From Kiloniellaceae bacterium (GTDB lineage: Bacteria > Pseudomonadota > Alphaproteobacteria > Kiloniellales > J153): 33,227 nt of DNA. The notes beneath the pieces were generated by a model. The model ran no database searches. It was not told where the DNA came from and saw only the letters and a program-made list of their open reading frames with translations. Of this stretch, positions 13,947 to 26,346 are shown piece after piece. The DNA is taken from the NCBI GenBank assembly GCA_021776055.1, contig JAJFGP010000061.1, positions 1 to 33,227 of the forward strand. Direction: 5' to 3'. A program made the position numbers and the translations under genes. Every line of letters starts with the position of its first letter. Position 1 is the first letter of the stretch.

Positions 13947-15794
13947 ATGCCACAGGCGGCGAAGCGACCCAAAGCCCGCGGAGGGCCACAAGCAGGCGCC
14001 TCTGCCACCCGCCTGGCGGCCCTACGGGCCGAGCTAGACCGGCGCGGGCTGCATGGCTTCGTGGTGCCCCGCGCCGATGCTCACCTGGGTGAATACGTCC
14101 CTGCCTATGCCCAGCGCCTGGCCTGGTTGACCGGTTTTACCGGATCGGCCGGGATGGCGGTGGTCTTGTCCGACAAGGCCGCTATCTTCGTTGACGGCCG
14201 ATATACTCTTCAAGTGCGTGATGAGGCGGATGGGGACCTCTACGAGTTTTGCCATCTCATCGAAATGTCGCCGCAGAGCTGGATCGAGAGCCATCTCGGC
14301 AAGGGCAAAAAGCTCGGTTTCGACCCTTGGCTGCAGAGCGAAAGTCAGACTGGGCGACTGTGCGCCGTCGTGGAGACCGCCGGCGGCCTCCTGGTCGCCG
14401 TTGACGATAATCCCATCGATGCCATCTGGCCGGATCAGCCGGCGCCGCCCCTGGCGCCGATTGCGGCGCACCCGCTCGATGTTGCTGGCCGGCCGTCGGC
14501 GGACAAGCGGGCGGAGCTTGGCGAGGACCTGCGGAATAAGGGCGTTGCCGCCGCGGTTCTAACCCAGCCGGACTCGATAGCTTGGTTGCTGAATGTGCGT
14601 GGCGACGACGTGCCGCACACGCCCCTGCCGCTGTCGTTTGCTTTGCTCAAGGCCGACGGCGCCGTCGACTGGTTCGTGGCGCCGGAAAAGGTGACAAAGG
14701 AGTTGTTACCCCACCTGGGGAACGGCATCGCGCCGCGGCCGCCCGAAGAGTTCTCCCCGGCGCTGAAGGCTCTGGGCGCGGCGGGTGCCCGAGTCAGCGC
14801 CGATCCGGATGCGTCGCCATCGTGGGTCTTCTCCCGTCTGCGTGAGGCAGGGGCGACGATTGTTGCCGAAGCCGATCCCTGCCAATTGCCCAAGGCGCGT
14901 AAGAACCCGGTGGAGCTGGCCGGCGCCCGCGCCGCGCACGCTCGCGACGGGGTGGCGCTGACGCGCTTCCTGGCCTGGCTCGACGGTGAGATTGAGGCGC
15001 CTTCCGAAAAGGGCCTAAGTGAGCTCGAGGCGGCCGAGCGGCTTCTGGCTTTTCGCCGGGAAAGCGAACTGTATCGCGATCTTTCGTTCACCACCATCTC
15101 GGGGGCGGGGCCGAATGGTGCCATCGTTCACTACCGGGTGACCGAGGCGAGCGACCGGCGCTTAGGTCCGGGTGAGCTATTTCTGGTCGATTCCGGGGCC
15201 CAATACCGGGATGGCACCACCGACGTTACGCGGACAGTTGCGATTGGCACTCCCAGCGATGAAATGCGGGATCGCTTCACCCGTGTTCTTAAGGGGCACA
15301 TCGCCCTGGCCATCGCCCGGTTTCCGCATGGCACCTCGGGCAGCCAACTGGATGCGCTGGCCCGCTATCACCTGTGGCAGGCGGGTCTCGACTTCGACCA
15401 CGGCACGGGCCACGGCGTTGGCAGTTATCTCGGTGTGCACGAGGGGCCGCAGCGCATCGCCAAGGCACCGCAACGGGTGGCCCTGGAGCCGGGGATGATC
15501 GTCTCCAACGAGCCGGGCTATTACAAGACCGGCGCCTACGGCATCCGTATCGAGAATTTGGTGGTGGTCATTGAAAGCCGAGTCCAGCCGGGAGACGAGC
15601 GGGAGATGCTCGCCTTCGAGACCCTCACCTTGGCGCCTATCGATCTGCGCCTGGTCGAGCCGACGTTGCTGTCGCCGGCCGAGGTGGCATGGCTGGACGC
15701 CTATCATATGCGGGTGCGCGCTGCCCATACGCCAGCGCTGAACGCCACGGAGGCAGCCTGGTTGGCCGAAGCGACGCGGCCACTAGCGGGCTAG
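13947..15794 (+). CDS. pepP: Xaa-Pro aminopeptidase (M24B), long form
   Basis: This protein of about 615 residues is the three-domain aminopeptidase P type. Two creatinase-like N-terminal domains (ELDRRGLHGFVVPRADAHLG, WLTGFTGSAGMAVV; then DSIAWLLNVRGDDVPHTPL) precede the pita-bread catalytic domain. Metal ligands are visible: Asp in LVDSGAQY and DGTTDVTRT, His in HGTGHGVGSYLGVHEGP, Glu in NEPGYYKTGAYGIRIENLV. It removes an N-terminal residue preceding proline, in the cytoplasm, and needs divalent metal (usually Mn). The length matches the cytosolic XPNPEP1-like subgroup, not the ~440-residue E. coli PepP. ATG 13947 is chosen; TTG 13920 behind cgggga is possible. It converges with the 85-residue gene with 4 bp between stops. 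Confidence 0.92.
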   Translation: MPQAAKRPKARGGPQAGASATRLAALRAELDRRGLHGFVVPRADAHLGEYVPAYAQRLAWLTGFTGSAGMAVVLSDKAAIFVDGRYTLQVRDEADGDLYEFCHLIEMSPQSWIESHLGKGKKLGFDPWLQSESQTGRLCAVVETAGGLLVAVDDNPIDAIWPDQPAPPLAPIAAHPLDVAGRPSADKRAELGEDLRNKGVAAAVLTQPDSIAWLLNVRGDDVPHTPLPLSFALLKADGAVDWFVAPEKVTKELLPHLGNGIAPRPPEEFSPALKALGAAGARVSADPDASPSWVFSRLREAGATIVAEADPCQLPKARKNPVELAGARAAHARDGVALTRFLAWLDGEIEAPSEKGLSELEAAERLLAFRRESELYRDLSFTTISGAGPNGAIVHYRVTEASDRRLGPGELFLVDSGAQYRDGTTDVTRTVAIGTPSDEMRDRFTRVLKGHIALAIARFPHGTSGSQLDALARYHLWQAGLDFDHGTGHGVGSYLGVHEGPQRIAKAPQRVALEPGMIVSNEPGYYKTGAYGIRIENLVVVIESRVQPGDEREMLAFETLTLAPIDLRLVEPTLLSPAEVAWLDAYHMRVRAAHTPALNATEAAWLAEATRPLAG

Positions 15795-15798
15795 AAAA

Positions 15799-16056
15799 TC
15801 AGCTGCTTTCGGAGAACAGCGCCTTCATGTAGGCGTGCTGGATATCATTGATGTGGCGTGAGATTTCGGCCAAGTCCTGACCGATGCGCTCGGCCATGGC
15901 CAGATCCTCGCAGATAAACAGGTCGGTGGGCTCTGCCCAGCGTTGGGTCATATGAATTAAGGCGCGATAGGCGGCCTTTTCATCGGGCCGGCCGCCCTGG
16001 CCAAGGTCCTGAACCTTGTCGAGGATGAATTCGAGGCTGTCTTCGGCTTTCAGCAT
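15799..16056 (-). CDS. Small conserved-looking hypothetical protein (85 aa)
   Basis: I do not recognise this family. The 85-residue product is acidic and all-helical in appearance (EDSLEFILDKVQDLGQ, KAAYRALIHMTQRWAEP, DLAMAERIGQDLAEISRHI), with no signal peptide, Cys pair or membrane segment. It is a soluble cytoplasmic protein by these signs. The ATG follows aagggccggg with good spacing. It lies downstream of ligA on the same strand, 65 bp away, and may be the last gene of the lpxC-bamD-recN-ligA run, although a hairpin separates them. Codon use resembles the neighbours, so it is likely a real gene. Confidence 0.65.
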   Translation of the reverse strand: MLKAEDSLEFILDKVQDLGQGGRPDEKAAYRALIHMTQRWAEPTDLFICEDLAMAERIGQDLAEISRHINDIQHAYMKALFSESS

Positions 16057-16101
16057 GACCCGGCCCTTAAAACAGTAACGGTCGCCACCTTAGGCAGAGC
16101 C

Positions 16102-16121
16102 GGGTAAAGACTTGGTTTACC

Positions 16122-16122
<1 letters not shown>
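16102..16122 (-). other. Hairpin at the end of ligA
   Basis: A perfect 7-bp inverted repeat gggtaaa (16102-16108) and tttaccc (16116-16122) has a 7-nt loop and touches the last base of the ligA stop codon. There is no T tract on the minus strand, so it is more likely an mRNA 3'-end or processing structure than an intrinsic terminator. Confidence 0.4.
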
Positions 16123-19882
<3,760 letters not shown>

Positions 19883-19885
19883 AGT

Positions 19886-20135
19886 ATACCAAGTCTCGCT
19901 AATATTGACCCATTTCATGGCGGTGGATGGGCCGTCCGGCTAGGCGCGCGGCGCTCACCCCCCTCCCAACCTCCCCCCATCAAGGGGGGAGGGGCGGTCT
20001 ATCGCGACGTACCTTTTTCCCCCTCCCCCTTGTTGGGGGAGGGCCGGGGTGGGGGTGGCTCTTGAACGTTCGAACTATGCCAAGTCTCCCGAGGACTTCA
20101 CCATGAAATGGGTCAATATTAGCGAGACTTGGTAT
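19886..20135. mobile_element. 250-bp nested inverted-repeat element (MITE/REP-like) between bamD and recN
   Basis: The outer arms are perfect 35-bp inverted repeats (19886-19920 and 20101-20135, starting ataccaagtctcgctaat). Inside are two G/C-rich hairpins, 19970-19992 (loop atcaa) and 20021-20043 (loop ttgtt), which are themselves approximate inverted copies. The C-rich cacccccc...aaggggg pattern is familiar from REP-like repeats in alphaproteobacteria. There is no ORF of note and no transposase. The element fills the gap between the bamD stop (4 bp away) and the recN start (3 bp away). No clear target-site duplication is seen. Confidence 0.8.
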
Positions 20136-20139
20136 TGTC

Positions 20140-20976
20140 TCAAATGATCGAATTCCACACGCGGGATATCCAGGACCCCTTGGCCTCTTCGGGGCGCAGA
20201 TCGACGCCCGTCAGGAGCACGTAACTCTCGGCGTACCAGACGTTGCCCGGAAAATTGTGGCCAAGTACGGCGGCTGTGGCCTGGGCCTCGTCATTTATAC
20301 CAAGGGCTATATAGCTCTCCACCAGGCGGTGCAGGGCCTCGGGGACGTGTGTCGTGGTCTGGTAGTCCTGGATGACCATGCGGAAGCGGTTGATGGCTGC
20401 CAGGTATTCGCCTTGGCCCTGATAGAAACGGCCGATGTCCATGTGCTTGCCGGCGAGATGATCGCGCGCCAGGTCTACCTTCAGGTTGGCGTCACGGGCA
20501 TAGCGGCTTTCCGGGAAGCGCCGCACCACGTCGTCGAGCCCTTCGAGGGCTAGCTGGGTCATCTTCTGGTCGCGCCCGACATCCGATATCTGTTCATAGT
20601 AGCTGATGGCCCTCAGGTAATAGGCGTAGGGCGCATCCCGGCTGCCCGGGTGCAACTGGATGAAGCGGTCCAGGGCGTTGATGGCCTCGTCGTACTTGTT
20701 GTTCTGATAATGGGCGTACGCCGCCATGAGTTGGGCCTTGGAGGCCCAGACCGAATAGGGATGCTGGCGCTCCACCTCATCGAACAAGCGTGCCGCTTCG
20801 TCGTATTCGGCAGTCAAAAGCTGGTCCATCGCCGTGTTGTAGAGATCCTCGACCGGGCGCTCCACATAGGCCGGCTCTTCATCCGAACTACACGCCACAA
20901 GTCCTAGCAGCAGGAGGGTGACCGCAATCGCCCGCCCGAGCGTTGAAAAAATTTTACCGGAATCCTGTATCCGCAT
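20140..20976 (-). CDS. bamD: Outer-membrane protein assembly lipoprotein BamD
   Basis: This lipoprotein of 278 residues has signal TLLLLGLVAC and Cys29 as the acylation site, with Ser-Ser following, consistent with outer-membrane sorting. The mature part is a run of TPR-like helices: LYNTAMDQLLTAEYDEAARL, VWASKAQLMAAYAHYQNNKY, GSRDAPYAYYLRAISYYEQ, RFPESRYARDANLKVDLARD, YLAAINRFRMVIQDYQTT and HVPEALHRLVESYIALGI. This is the YfiO/ComL pattern. BamD is the essential lipoprotein partner of BamA in the beta-barrel assembly machine on the periplasmic side of the outer membrane. It lies between lpxC and recN, as in many alphaproteobacteria; an intrinsic terminator after lpxC implies its own promoter, or read-through. 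Confidence 0.96.
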   Translation of the reverse strand: MRIQDSGKIFSTLGRAIAVTLLLLGLVACSSDEEPAYVERPVEDLYNTAMDQLLTAEYDEAARLFDEVERQHPYSVWASKAQLMAAYAHYQNNKYDEAINALDRFIQLHPGSRDAPYAYYLRAISYYEQISDVGRDQKMTQLALEGLDDVVRRFPESRYARDANLKVDLARDHLAGKHMDIGRFYQGQGEYLAAINRFRMVIQDYQTTTHVPEALHRLVESYIALGINDEAQATAAVLGHNFPGNVWYAESYVLLTGVDLRPEEAKGSWISRVWNSII

Positions 20977-21073
20977 GGCCCTAACCGCAATTCCCAGATC
21001 GCGCCCCGGATTCGGGGCAGATTTCAGGACAGACTATAGAAATAAGGGCCTCCGGTCACAAGTGACTGGAATC

Positions 21074-21099
21074 AAAACGGCGCCCCGTCCGGGACGCCG
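21074..21099 (-). terminator. Intrinsic terminator after lpxC
   Basis: On the minus strand, cggcgtccc and ggggcgccg form a 9-bp stem (21091-21099 with 21078-21086, one G-T pair) with a 4-nt loop. It is followed by GTTTTGATT. It starts 26 bp after the lpxC stop, so part of the transcription should stop before bamD. Confidence 0.75.
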
Positions 21100-21124
21100 C
21101 AAATTCTTCAAACGTTGGGTGCTT

Positions 21125-22096
21125 TTACGCGCGCGCGGCGACCGCGCGTACCGGTGGCGCGGCGGCGCCCATGGCGGCTTCACCCACGGAGGCATCGAGA
21201 TCGGCGGCGGTTATCTCCCGCCAGGTCCAGGCGCTGGTGTCGGCAAACAAGGCTTTGAGCAGGCGCAAGGTCATGGCATGCCCCGAGCGCGTGCCACGAA
21301 CCCGCCCGGCCACCGGCGCTCCGGTCAGATAGAGGTCGCCGATCATATCGAGCACTTTGTGGCGGACGAATTCGTTGCCGTAACGCAGGCCGCCGTCATT
21401 GAGGATACCGCCGCCATCGACGACAACCGTATTGTCGAGCGACCCGCCGCGGCCTAATCCCATCTCGCGCAAATGGTCTACCTCGCGTAGGAAGCCGAAG
21501 GTGCGGGCGCGCGATACGTCGCGCTTGTAGTTGTCCTGTGTTACCTGGATCGCCCATTCCTGGCGGGCAACCGCCCGGCTGTCGAAATCGATTTCGAAAT
21601 CGATCCAAAGGCCCTGACCCGGGCTCAGCGTGGCGGACCGGTGTGGGTCCGAGACGGTGACGGGCTTGCGAATCTCCAGAATGCGGCGGGGCGCGTTTTG
21701 CGCGACCGTACCGGCACACTCCATCAGAAATACGAACGGCGCCGCGCTTCCGTCCATCACCGGCACCTCGGGCCCGTTCAACTCGACGATGACGTTATCG
21801 ATAGCCGAGCCCGAGAGGGCCGACATCAAATGCTCTACCGTCGCCACCTTGGCGCCATCGGACCCGACCAGTGTCGTGCACATGGGCGTTTCCACGGCGT
21901 TCCGCCAATCAGCGGCAATGTCTAGACTGTTGGCGATGTCGCTGCGGCGGAAGACGATGCCGTGGTTCGCCGGCGCGGGGTGCAGGGTCATATTGACCTT
22001 GGCGCCGCTGTGCAGGCCCACCCCGGAACAGTGAATGGCATTCTTCAGCGTGCGTTGCTGCAAAGCCTCGTGCCCGACACTGCTACCGTTCATCAT
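21125..22096 (-). CDS. lpxC: UDP-3-O-acyl-N-acetylglucosamine deacetylase LpxC
   Basis: This 323-residue zinc amidase catalyses the committed step of lipid A synthesis in the cytoplasm. Family markers are the N-terminal QRTLKNAIHCSGVGLHSG, the first zinc ligand in TVEHLMSAL, the substrate-binding VPVMDGSAAPFVFLM, and the second zinc site in FVRHKVLDMIGDLYLTG (His and Asp ligands). GRVRGTRSGHAMTLRLLKAL near the end carries the catalytic His region. Start is ATG 22096, with a second ATG at 22093 and only a weak SD. It follows ftsZ in the same direction but is separated from it by a terminator, so it probably has its own promoter in 22097-22226. Confidence 0.97.
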   Translation of the reverse strand: MMNGSSVGHEALQQRTLKNAIHCSGVGLHSGAKVNMTLHPAPANHGIVFRRSDIANSLDIAADWRNAVETPMCTTLVGSDGAKVATVEHLMSALSGSAIDNVIVELNGPEVPVMDGSAAPFVFLMECAGTVAQNAPRRILEIRKPVTVSDPHRSATLSPGQGLWIDFEIDFDSRAVARQEWAIQVTQDNYKRDVSRARTFGFLREVDHLREMGLGRGGSLDNTVVVDGGGILNDGGLRYGNEFVRHKVLDMIGDLYLTGAPVAGRVRGTRSGHAMTLRLLKALFADTSAWTWREITAADLDASVGEAAMGAAAPPVRAVAARA

Positions 22097-22226
22097 CTCT
22101 AGGTTCTACCTTGTTATCGCCGCTTTCGACCGCACGCTCTGTCTGCAGCCCGAGTACTCTCAAGCATGTCTGGGCAGCGCGCCCTAGCCAAACCGGAACC
22201 CCCCGAAAAGAACTTGGTCCTAAAAT

Positions 22227-22262
22227 ACTTCAGGGGAACATATAGACCTGTTCCCCTGAAGT
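22227..22262 (-). terminator. Intrinsic terminator at the end of the dcw cluster (after ftsZ)
   Basis: A perfect 14-bp inverted repeat (acttcaggggaaca, 22227-22240; tgttcccctgaagt, 22249-22262) has an 8-nt loop. On the minus strand it is followed by attttagg. It starts 72 bp past the ftsZ stop and should close the long mur/fts transcript before lpxC. Confidence 0.8.
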
Positions 22263-22292
22263 CCTCAAATCACTCTTTGTTACACTATGTTA

Positions 22293-22322
22293 CGAAGGAT
22301 TCCTGGGGCTTAGGAGCCTTCG
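22293..22322 (-). other. Second hairpin just after the ftsZ stop
   Basis: An imperfect stem, cgaagg/ccttcg at the base and tcct/agga above a small internal loop, encloses a 7-nt loop. It begins 12 bp after the ftsZ stop codon and lacks a T tract. It may protect or process the ftsZ mRNA 3' end, ahead of the real terminator. Confidence 0.4.
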
Positions 22323-22334
22323 TGAACACTTCCT

Positions 22335-24101
22335 TCAGTTCGCTTGTCGGCGCAAGAATGCGGGGATTTCAAGAAGATCTTCCTCACTCTGGCCGGGGTT
22401 GCTCCGCTCCGCCGGTTCTAGGCCGGTTAGACGGGTTTGGGTGCCTGCCCGTGGCTCGCTCGGGGTGTTTGGGCGGGCTGCCGGAAGCGGCGATGATGGC
22501 GCCACCGGCGGCTCGGCTCGTGCTGCCGGGCGGGCTTCGGGCAATGGTCGGGAGGCTAGGCTTGGTTCACTACTCATAGTAGAAATCGAACTCCTTGGTT
22601 CGCCCGATTGGGCTGCTGTTTGTAAGGCACGCGCCGCACCGCTCGTCATCTTTGCGAACAGGTTTTGCGCCCGTTTGCGGTCGAAAGTCGGTGCGGGCAT
22701 CGCCATGCTCTGGGGTGCCCGCGTACCGTCGGCTACCGAACTCGTGGCAAAGCGGGGAGGGGCGGCCTTTTCTGCCGCCCGGATTACCGGTGCCGCGATT
22801 TCAGCGCTAGCGACGACTTCCGGAATTGGCTCCGGCTCCGCCGGGCTGATCTCCAGCTCGGGTTCCACGGCCACCGCGTGGGCGGCCCCGTAACTCGCGG
22901 CGAAGACGCCGCTGCCGCCTGCCCGGCGCTGGCCAGGCATGGGGGCGGAAGCCGCCGGCACTGGTTTTGGCGCCTGGGCGAACTGCGGGACGGGCTGTGG
23001 CGCAGCCTCGGCCGCCGGTGCGATGGGTTCCGGATTTGCTTCCGGTCCATCTTCGGCCCTGGTTTCAGTTGGCGCCGTGCCGCCTCGTGCCGTGACCAGA
23101 CTGAGCGTGACCGGCCGCGGTGCCGCCATGGCTTCGGCGTCGATGCCGGTGGCCACAACGGATACCCGCACGCCACCCGCCATGTTCTGGTCGAAGGTAG
23201 AGCCGAAAATGATGTTGGCGTCCGGGTCCACCTCTTCGCGGATGCGATTAGCGGTCTCGTCCACCTCGAAAAGGGTCATGTCCGGACCGCCGGTGACGTT
23301 AATGAGGACGCCACGGGCGCCGCGCATGGAAACGTCATCGAGCAGCGGGTTCGAGATCGCCGCTTCCGCCGCCGCCAGGGCTCGGTTCTCACCCTCGGCA
23401 TAGCCGGTTCCCATCATCGCCTTACCCATCTCGGTCATGACCGCGCGGATGTCGGCGAAATCGAGATTGATCAGGCCGGGCATGACCATCAGATCGGTCA
23501 CCCCGCGCACCCCCGAGTGGAGCACATCGTCGGCCATCTTGAAGGCATCGGCGAAGGTGGTCTTCTCGTTGGCGACGCGGAAGAGGTTCTGGTTGGGAAT
23601 GACGATTAGGGTATCGACATGCTCGGTCAGCTCGTTGATTCCCGCTTCGGCCATGCGCATACGGTGCACACCCTCGAAGTGGAACGGCTTGGTGACCACG
23701 CCGACCGTCAGAATACCCGCTTCGCGCGCGGCGCGGGCGATGACCGGCGCACCGCCGGTACCCGTGCCACCACCCATACCGGCGGTGATGAACACCATGT
23801 TGGTGCCGTCGAATTCGCTGAGGATGTCGTCCAGTGCCTCTTCGGCGGCGGCCCGGCCGATGTCCGGCCGCGAGCCGGCGCCCAGTCCTTGCGTGATATT
23901 GCGGCCAAGCTGGATGCGCCGCTCGCACTTCGATAGTTGGATCGCCTGCGCGTCGGTGTTGGCGATCGCGAAATCCACGCCCTCTAGGTTGGCGAGGATC
24001 ATGTTGTTGACGGCATTGCCGCCGGCGCCGCCAACCCCGATGACGGTGATACGCGGCATCAGGTTGGCTTGGGTCTTCGGTACGTTCAAGTTCAAGGTCA
24101 T
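22335..24101 (-). CDS. ftsZ: Cell division protein FtsZ
   Basis: This tubulin-like GTPase has 588 residues. The GTPase core holds [14 protein letters not shown], tubulin signature GGGTGTG (residues 110-116), and the T7 catalytic region [12 protein letters not shown] Pro/Ala/Glu-rich, low-complexity linker of about 230 residues follows (after roughly residue 340), and the protein ends in the conserved C-terminal peptide [12 protein letters not shown] that binds FtsA and other partners. The long linker is typical of alphaproteobacteria. It forms the Z-ring on the cytoplasmic face of the membrane. ATG 24101 behind GGAGG is chosen over the in-frame GTG 24113, which overlaps that SD. Two hairpins follow the stop. 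Confidence 0.98.
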   Translation of the reverse strand: MTLNLNVPKTQANLMPRITVIGVGGAGGNAVNNMILANLEGVDFAIANTDAQAIQLSKCERRIQLGRNITQGLGAGSRPDIGRAAAEEALDDILSEFDGTNMVFITAGMGGGTGTGGAPVIARAAREAGILTVGVVTKPFHFEGVHRMRMAEAGINELTEHVDTLIVIPNQNLFRVANEKTTFADAFKMADDVLHSGVRGVTDLMVMPGLINLDFADIRAVMTEMGKAMMGTGYAEGENRALAAAEAAISNPLLDDVSMRGARGVLINVTGGPDMTLFEVDETANRIREEVDPDANIIFGSTFDQNMAGGVRVSVVATGIDAEAMAAPRPVTLSLVTARGGTAPTETRAEDGPEANPEPIAPAAEAAPQPVPQFAQAPKPVPAASAPMPGQRRAGGSGVFAASYGAAHAVAVEPELEISPAEPEPIPEVVASAEIAAPVIRAAEKAAPPRFATSSVADGTRAPQSMAMPAPTFDRKRAQNLFAKMTSGAARALQTAAQSGEPRSSISTMSSEPSLASRPLPEARPAARAEPPVAPSSPLPAARPNTPSEPRAGTQTRLTGLEPAERSNPGQSEEDLLEIPAFLRRQAN

Positions 24102-24194
24102 GGTAGCCTCCACTGCCCCTCCGTGTGGCTGAGACCGTCGCCGAGGCGAACGGCCAAGGATCCCGGCACCGCCGGAAATTCTGCTGAGTAACGT

Positions 24195-25466
24195 CTAGAA
24201 ATTCTCACGAAACCAATGCCCGACGCGGCCGATCAGGCCGGCGGGCTCCCCGTCTTGTGGCCGCGCCTGCATGGGTGCAGCCGCTTCCGCTAAGCTGGCA
24301 TAGACCAGCAATCCCGCGCCGGTGGCGTACGCCGGTCCGGCGGTTGCTTCGGCCAGCCCTCTAACGTGGACCGGGCGGCCGATGCGCACCTGCTTGTCGA
24401 GAATCAAGGCCGCCAGATCGGGCAGGCCCGCCAATTGGCTCGCGCCACCTGTCAACACTACGCGACGGCCGGCGATTTTCGCGAAACCGCTGGTCTCCAG
24501 GTGCGAGCGCACCAACTCGAATGTCTCTTCCAGACGCGGTTGAATAATGCCGACCAGCAGAGAGCGTGGTACTTGGCGCGTCTGATTGGGTTCGTCCTCG
24601 CCGACCTGCGGCACATCGATCATCTCGCGCTCGTCGGCGCTGACCGGCATCGCATGGCCGAACAGGGTTTTCATCCGCTCCGCTTGCGTCAGCGGCGTGG
24701 ATAGGCCGCGCGCGATGTCGCTGGTGACATGCATGCCGCCGACCGGAACGACATCCGTGTAGATGACATTGCCTTCGTAAAAGACGGCGATCGTCGTGGT
24801 GCCGCCGCCCATATCGATGACGGTGACCCCTAGTTCCTTCTCATCCTCGACCAGAGCCGCCAAGCCGGAGGCATAGGGCGCCACGACAAAGCCTGCGACG
24901 TCCAGGTGGCTGCGCTGCACGCAGGTCGTTAGATTGCGGACGGCGCCGGAGGCGGCGGTGACGACATGAATGTCGACGCCAAGCTGGTCGCCGTACATGC
25001 CGCGCGGGTCGCGGATACCGCGGTGCCCGTCGATGTTGTAGCCGGTGGGAATCGAATGGATGAGCTGCCGCCCGTTGCTGACCCACTCCACTTGCCCTTG
25101 CGCATCGTGGCCGTGGGTGAAAGCGCGCCGGAGGTCCGCGTCACCAATCTCGTGGCCGTTGATGGCGACCTCAACGCCGACCGAGCTTGATGCCGGATGA
25201 CCGCCGGATAGGCTGACGATGACGTGTTCGATTGTCTGCCCGGCCATTTGCTCGGCGGCGTGGACGGCGTTCAGAATGGTCATTTCCACGGCGGCCATGT
25301 CGACCACGGCGCCGCCCTTGATGCCCCGGCTGGCCTGCTGACCGATGCCGATGACATTAGGCATCGCGCCGTCATCGAGACGGGCGATAAAGCAACACAC
25401 CTTGCTGCAGCCCACGTCGAGGGCGGCAACCAGGCCGTGCCGGGCGCGGGCGGAACCCTTCCTCAT
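24195..25466 (-). CDS. ftsA: Cell division protein FtsA
   Basis: This 423-residue actin-like ATPase tethers FtsZ to the membrane and recruits later division proteins. Visible are the phosphate-1 region VAALDVGCSKVCCFIAR, the SHS2/1C domain (HVIVSLSGGHPASSSVGVEV), phosphate-2 VIDMGGGTTTIAVFYEGN, and the adenosine loop VVLTGGASQLAGLPDLA. The C-terminal RVGHWFRENF is the short amphipathic helix for membrane attachment. ATG 25466 follows gagagagcgagg. It is 31 bp downstream of ftsQ and 93 bp upstream of the ftsZ start; the spacer is rich in short dyads and could hold an ftsZ promoter. Confidence 0.97.
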   Translation of the reverse strand: MRKGSARARHGLVAALDVGCSKVCCFIARLDDGAMPNVIGIGQQASRGIKGGAVVDMAAVEMTILNAVHAAEQMAGQTIEHVIVSLSGGHPASSSVGVEVAINGHEIGDADLRRAFTHGHDAQGQVEWVSNGRQLIHSIPTGYNIDGHRGIRDPRGMYGDQLGVDIHVVTAASGAVRNLTTCVQRSHLDVAGFVVAPYASGLAALVEDEKELGVTVIDMGGGTTTIAVFYEGNVIYTDVVPVGGMHVTSDIARGLSTPLTQAERMKTLFGHAMPVSADEREMIDVPQVGEDEPNQTRQVPRSLLVGIIQPRLEETFELVRSHLETSGFAKIAGRRVVLTGGASQLAGLPDLAALILDKQVRIGRPVHVRGLAEATAGPAYATGAGLLVYASLAEAAAPMQARPQDGEPAGLIGRVGHWFRENF

Positions 25467-25497
25467 CCTCTCGCTCTCTCCATCCGCGGTTTACGCA

Positions 25498-26346
25498 TCA
25501 GGTGTCTTCCCCCGCCGGGCCCTGACCGGGTAGAACGGCGCCGGGCGCCGTGCGGACCACCAGGCGATCGGGCAGGCGCAGATCGATTGTCAGCACGTCG
25601 CGCTGCAGCACCTCGTGGCTGCGTTGCAGGCGGGCCAGTTCCGCCCAGGCCGCGGCGGTATCGGCGGCGGGCAGCCGCACGTCGATGCCGCTGTCCAAGC
25701 GAATGTTCCAACGTCGCCCCTGGACGCGGACCGCGGCCGTAACCTGGGCCCGCAAATCCGGTTCGCTGTCGAGGACCGCCAGCAAGGCGCCGGCGTTGCG
25801 TGGTGCGTCTTCGCCGACCAGCACGGGCAGCTTGGCGAAGGCCGTGGCCTTGGCGTCGGGGATAACCCGGCCATCCCGGTCGATGACCGCGAGCTTGCCT
25901 TCGTATTGCCAGAGGGCCATCGGCTCGCGTTCGCTCAGGCGCAGGAATACGGTATTGGGCAGGCGCCGCTCGACCGTGGCCGTGCGCACCCAGGGTAAAG
26001 TTTCCAAGCGTGCCTTGGCGGCATGCGGGTCGAAGGTCAAGATCGGCGTACCACGGGTGAGGCCCAGGGTCGCCAGGATGGCCTCGCCTTCGGTGCGGTT
26101 CCGCCCCTCGACCAGGACATCCTCGACGCTTAAACCGGCGCCGGCGCTGGCGGCAAAAAGGCCGTCGCCGAGCGCCGCGATCTGCCGTCCGTACCAACCG
26201 TCCAGCCACAAATAACCCAGGGTCACGATCGCCAATCCGCCGGCTCCGGCAGCGGCGAAGCGGGCCCGCCGCTGCCAATCGATCGGCAGCCGCCGCCGGC
26301 GACGCCGGCGCTCATAGTACCTGTCGTTGACGCCTACGAATCGCAT
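25498..26346 (-). CDS. ftsQ: Cell division protein FtsQ
   Basis: This 282-residue bitopic membrane protein has an Arg-rich cytoplasmic tail ([19 protein letters not shown]), one membrane helix ([18 protein letters not shown]), then a POTRA domain ([40 protein letters not shown]) and the beta domain ([27 protein letters not shown]). FtsQ links early and late divisome parts by binding FtsB/FtsL in the periplasm. ATG 26346 has GGAGAA 7 nt upstream and overlaps the end of ddl by 13 bp; the in-frame GTG at 26373 lacks this support. Confidence 0.95.
   Translation of the reverse strand: MRFVGVNDRYYERRRRRRRLPIDWQRRARFAAAGAGGLAIVTLGYLWLDGWYGRQIAALGDGLFAASAGAGLSVEDVLVEGRNRTEGEAILATLGLTRGTPILTFDPHAAKARLETLPWVRTATVERRLPNTVFLRLSEREPMALWQYEGKLAVIDRDGRVIPDAKATAFAKLPVLVGEDAPRNAGALLAVLDSEPDLRAQVTAAVRVQGRRWNIRLDSGIDVRLPAADTAAAWAELARLQRSHEVLQRDVLTIDLRLPDRLVVRTAPGAVLPGQGPAGEDT

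Noticed and set aside
20064-20075. GTTC-GAAC-GTTC palindromic cluster upstream of recN as a LexA box
   Set aside because: The spacing between GTTC half-sites is 4, not the 7 of the alphaproteobacterial consensus. It lies inside the repeat element about 180 bp from the recN start.
22665-23609. Plus-strand open frame of 314 codons inside ftsZ
   Set aside because: Antisense shadow of ftsZ, covering its conserved core and linker; no supported start or family.
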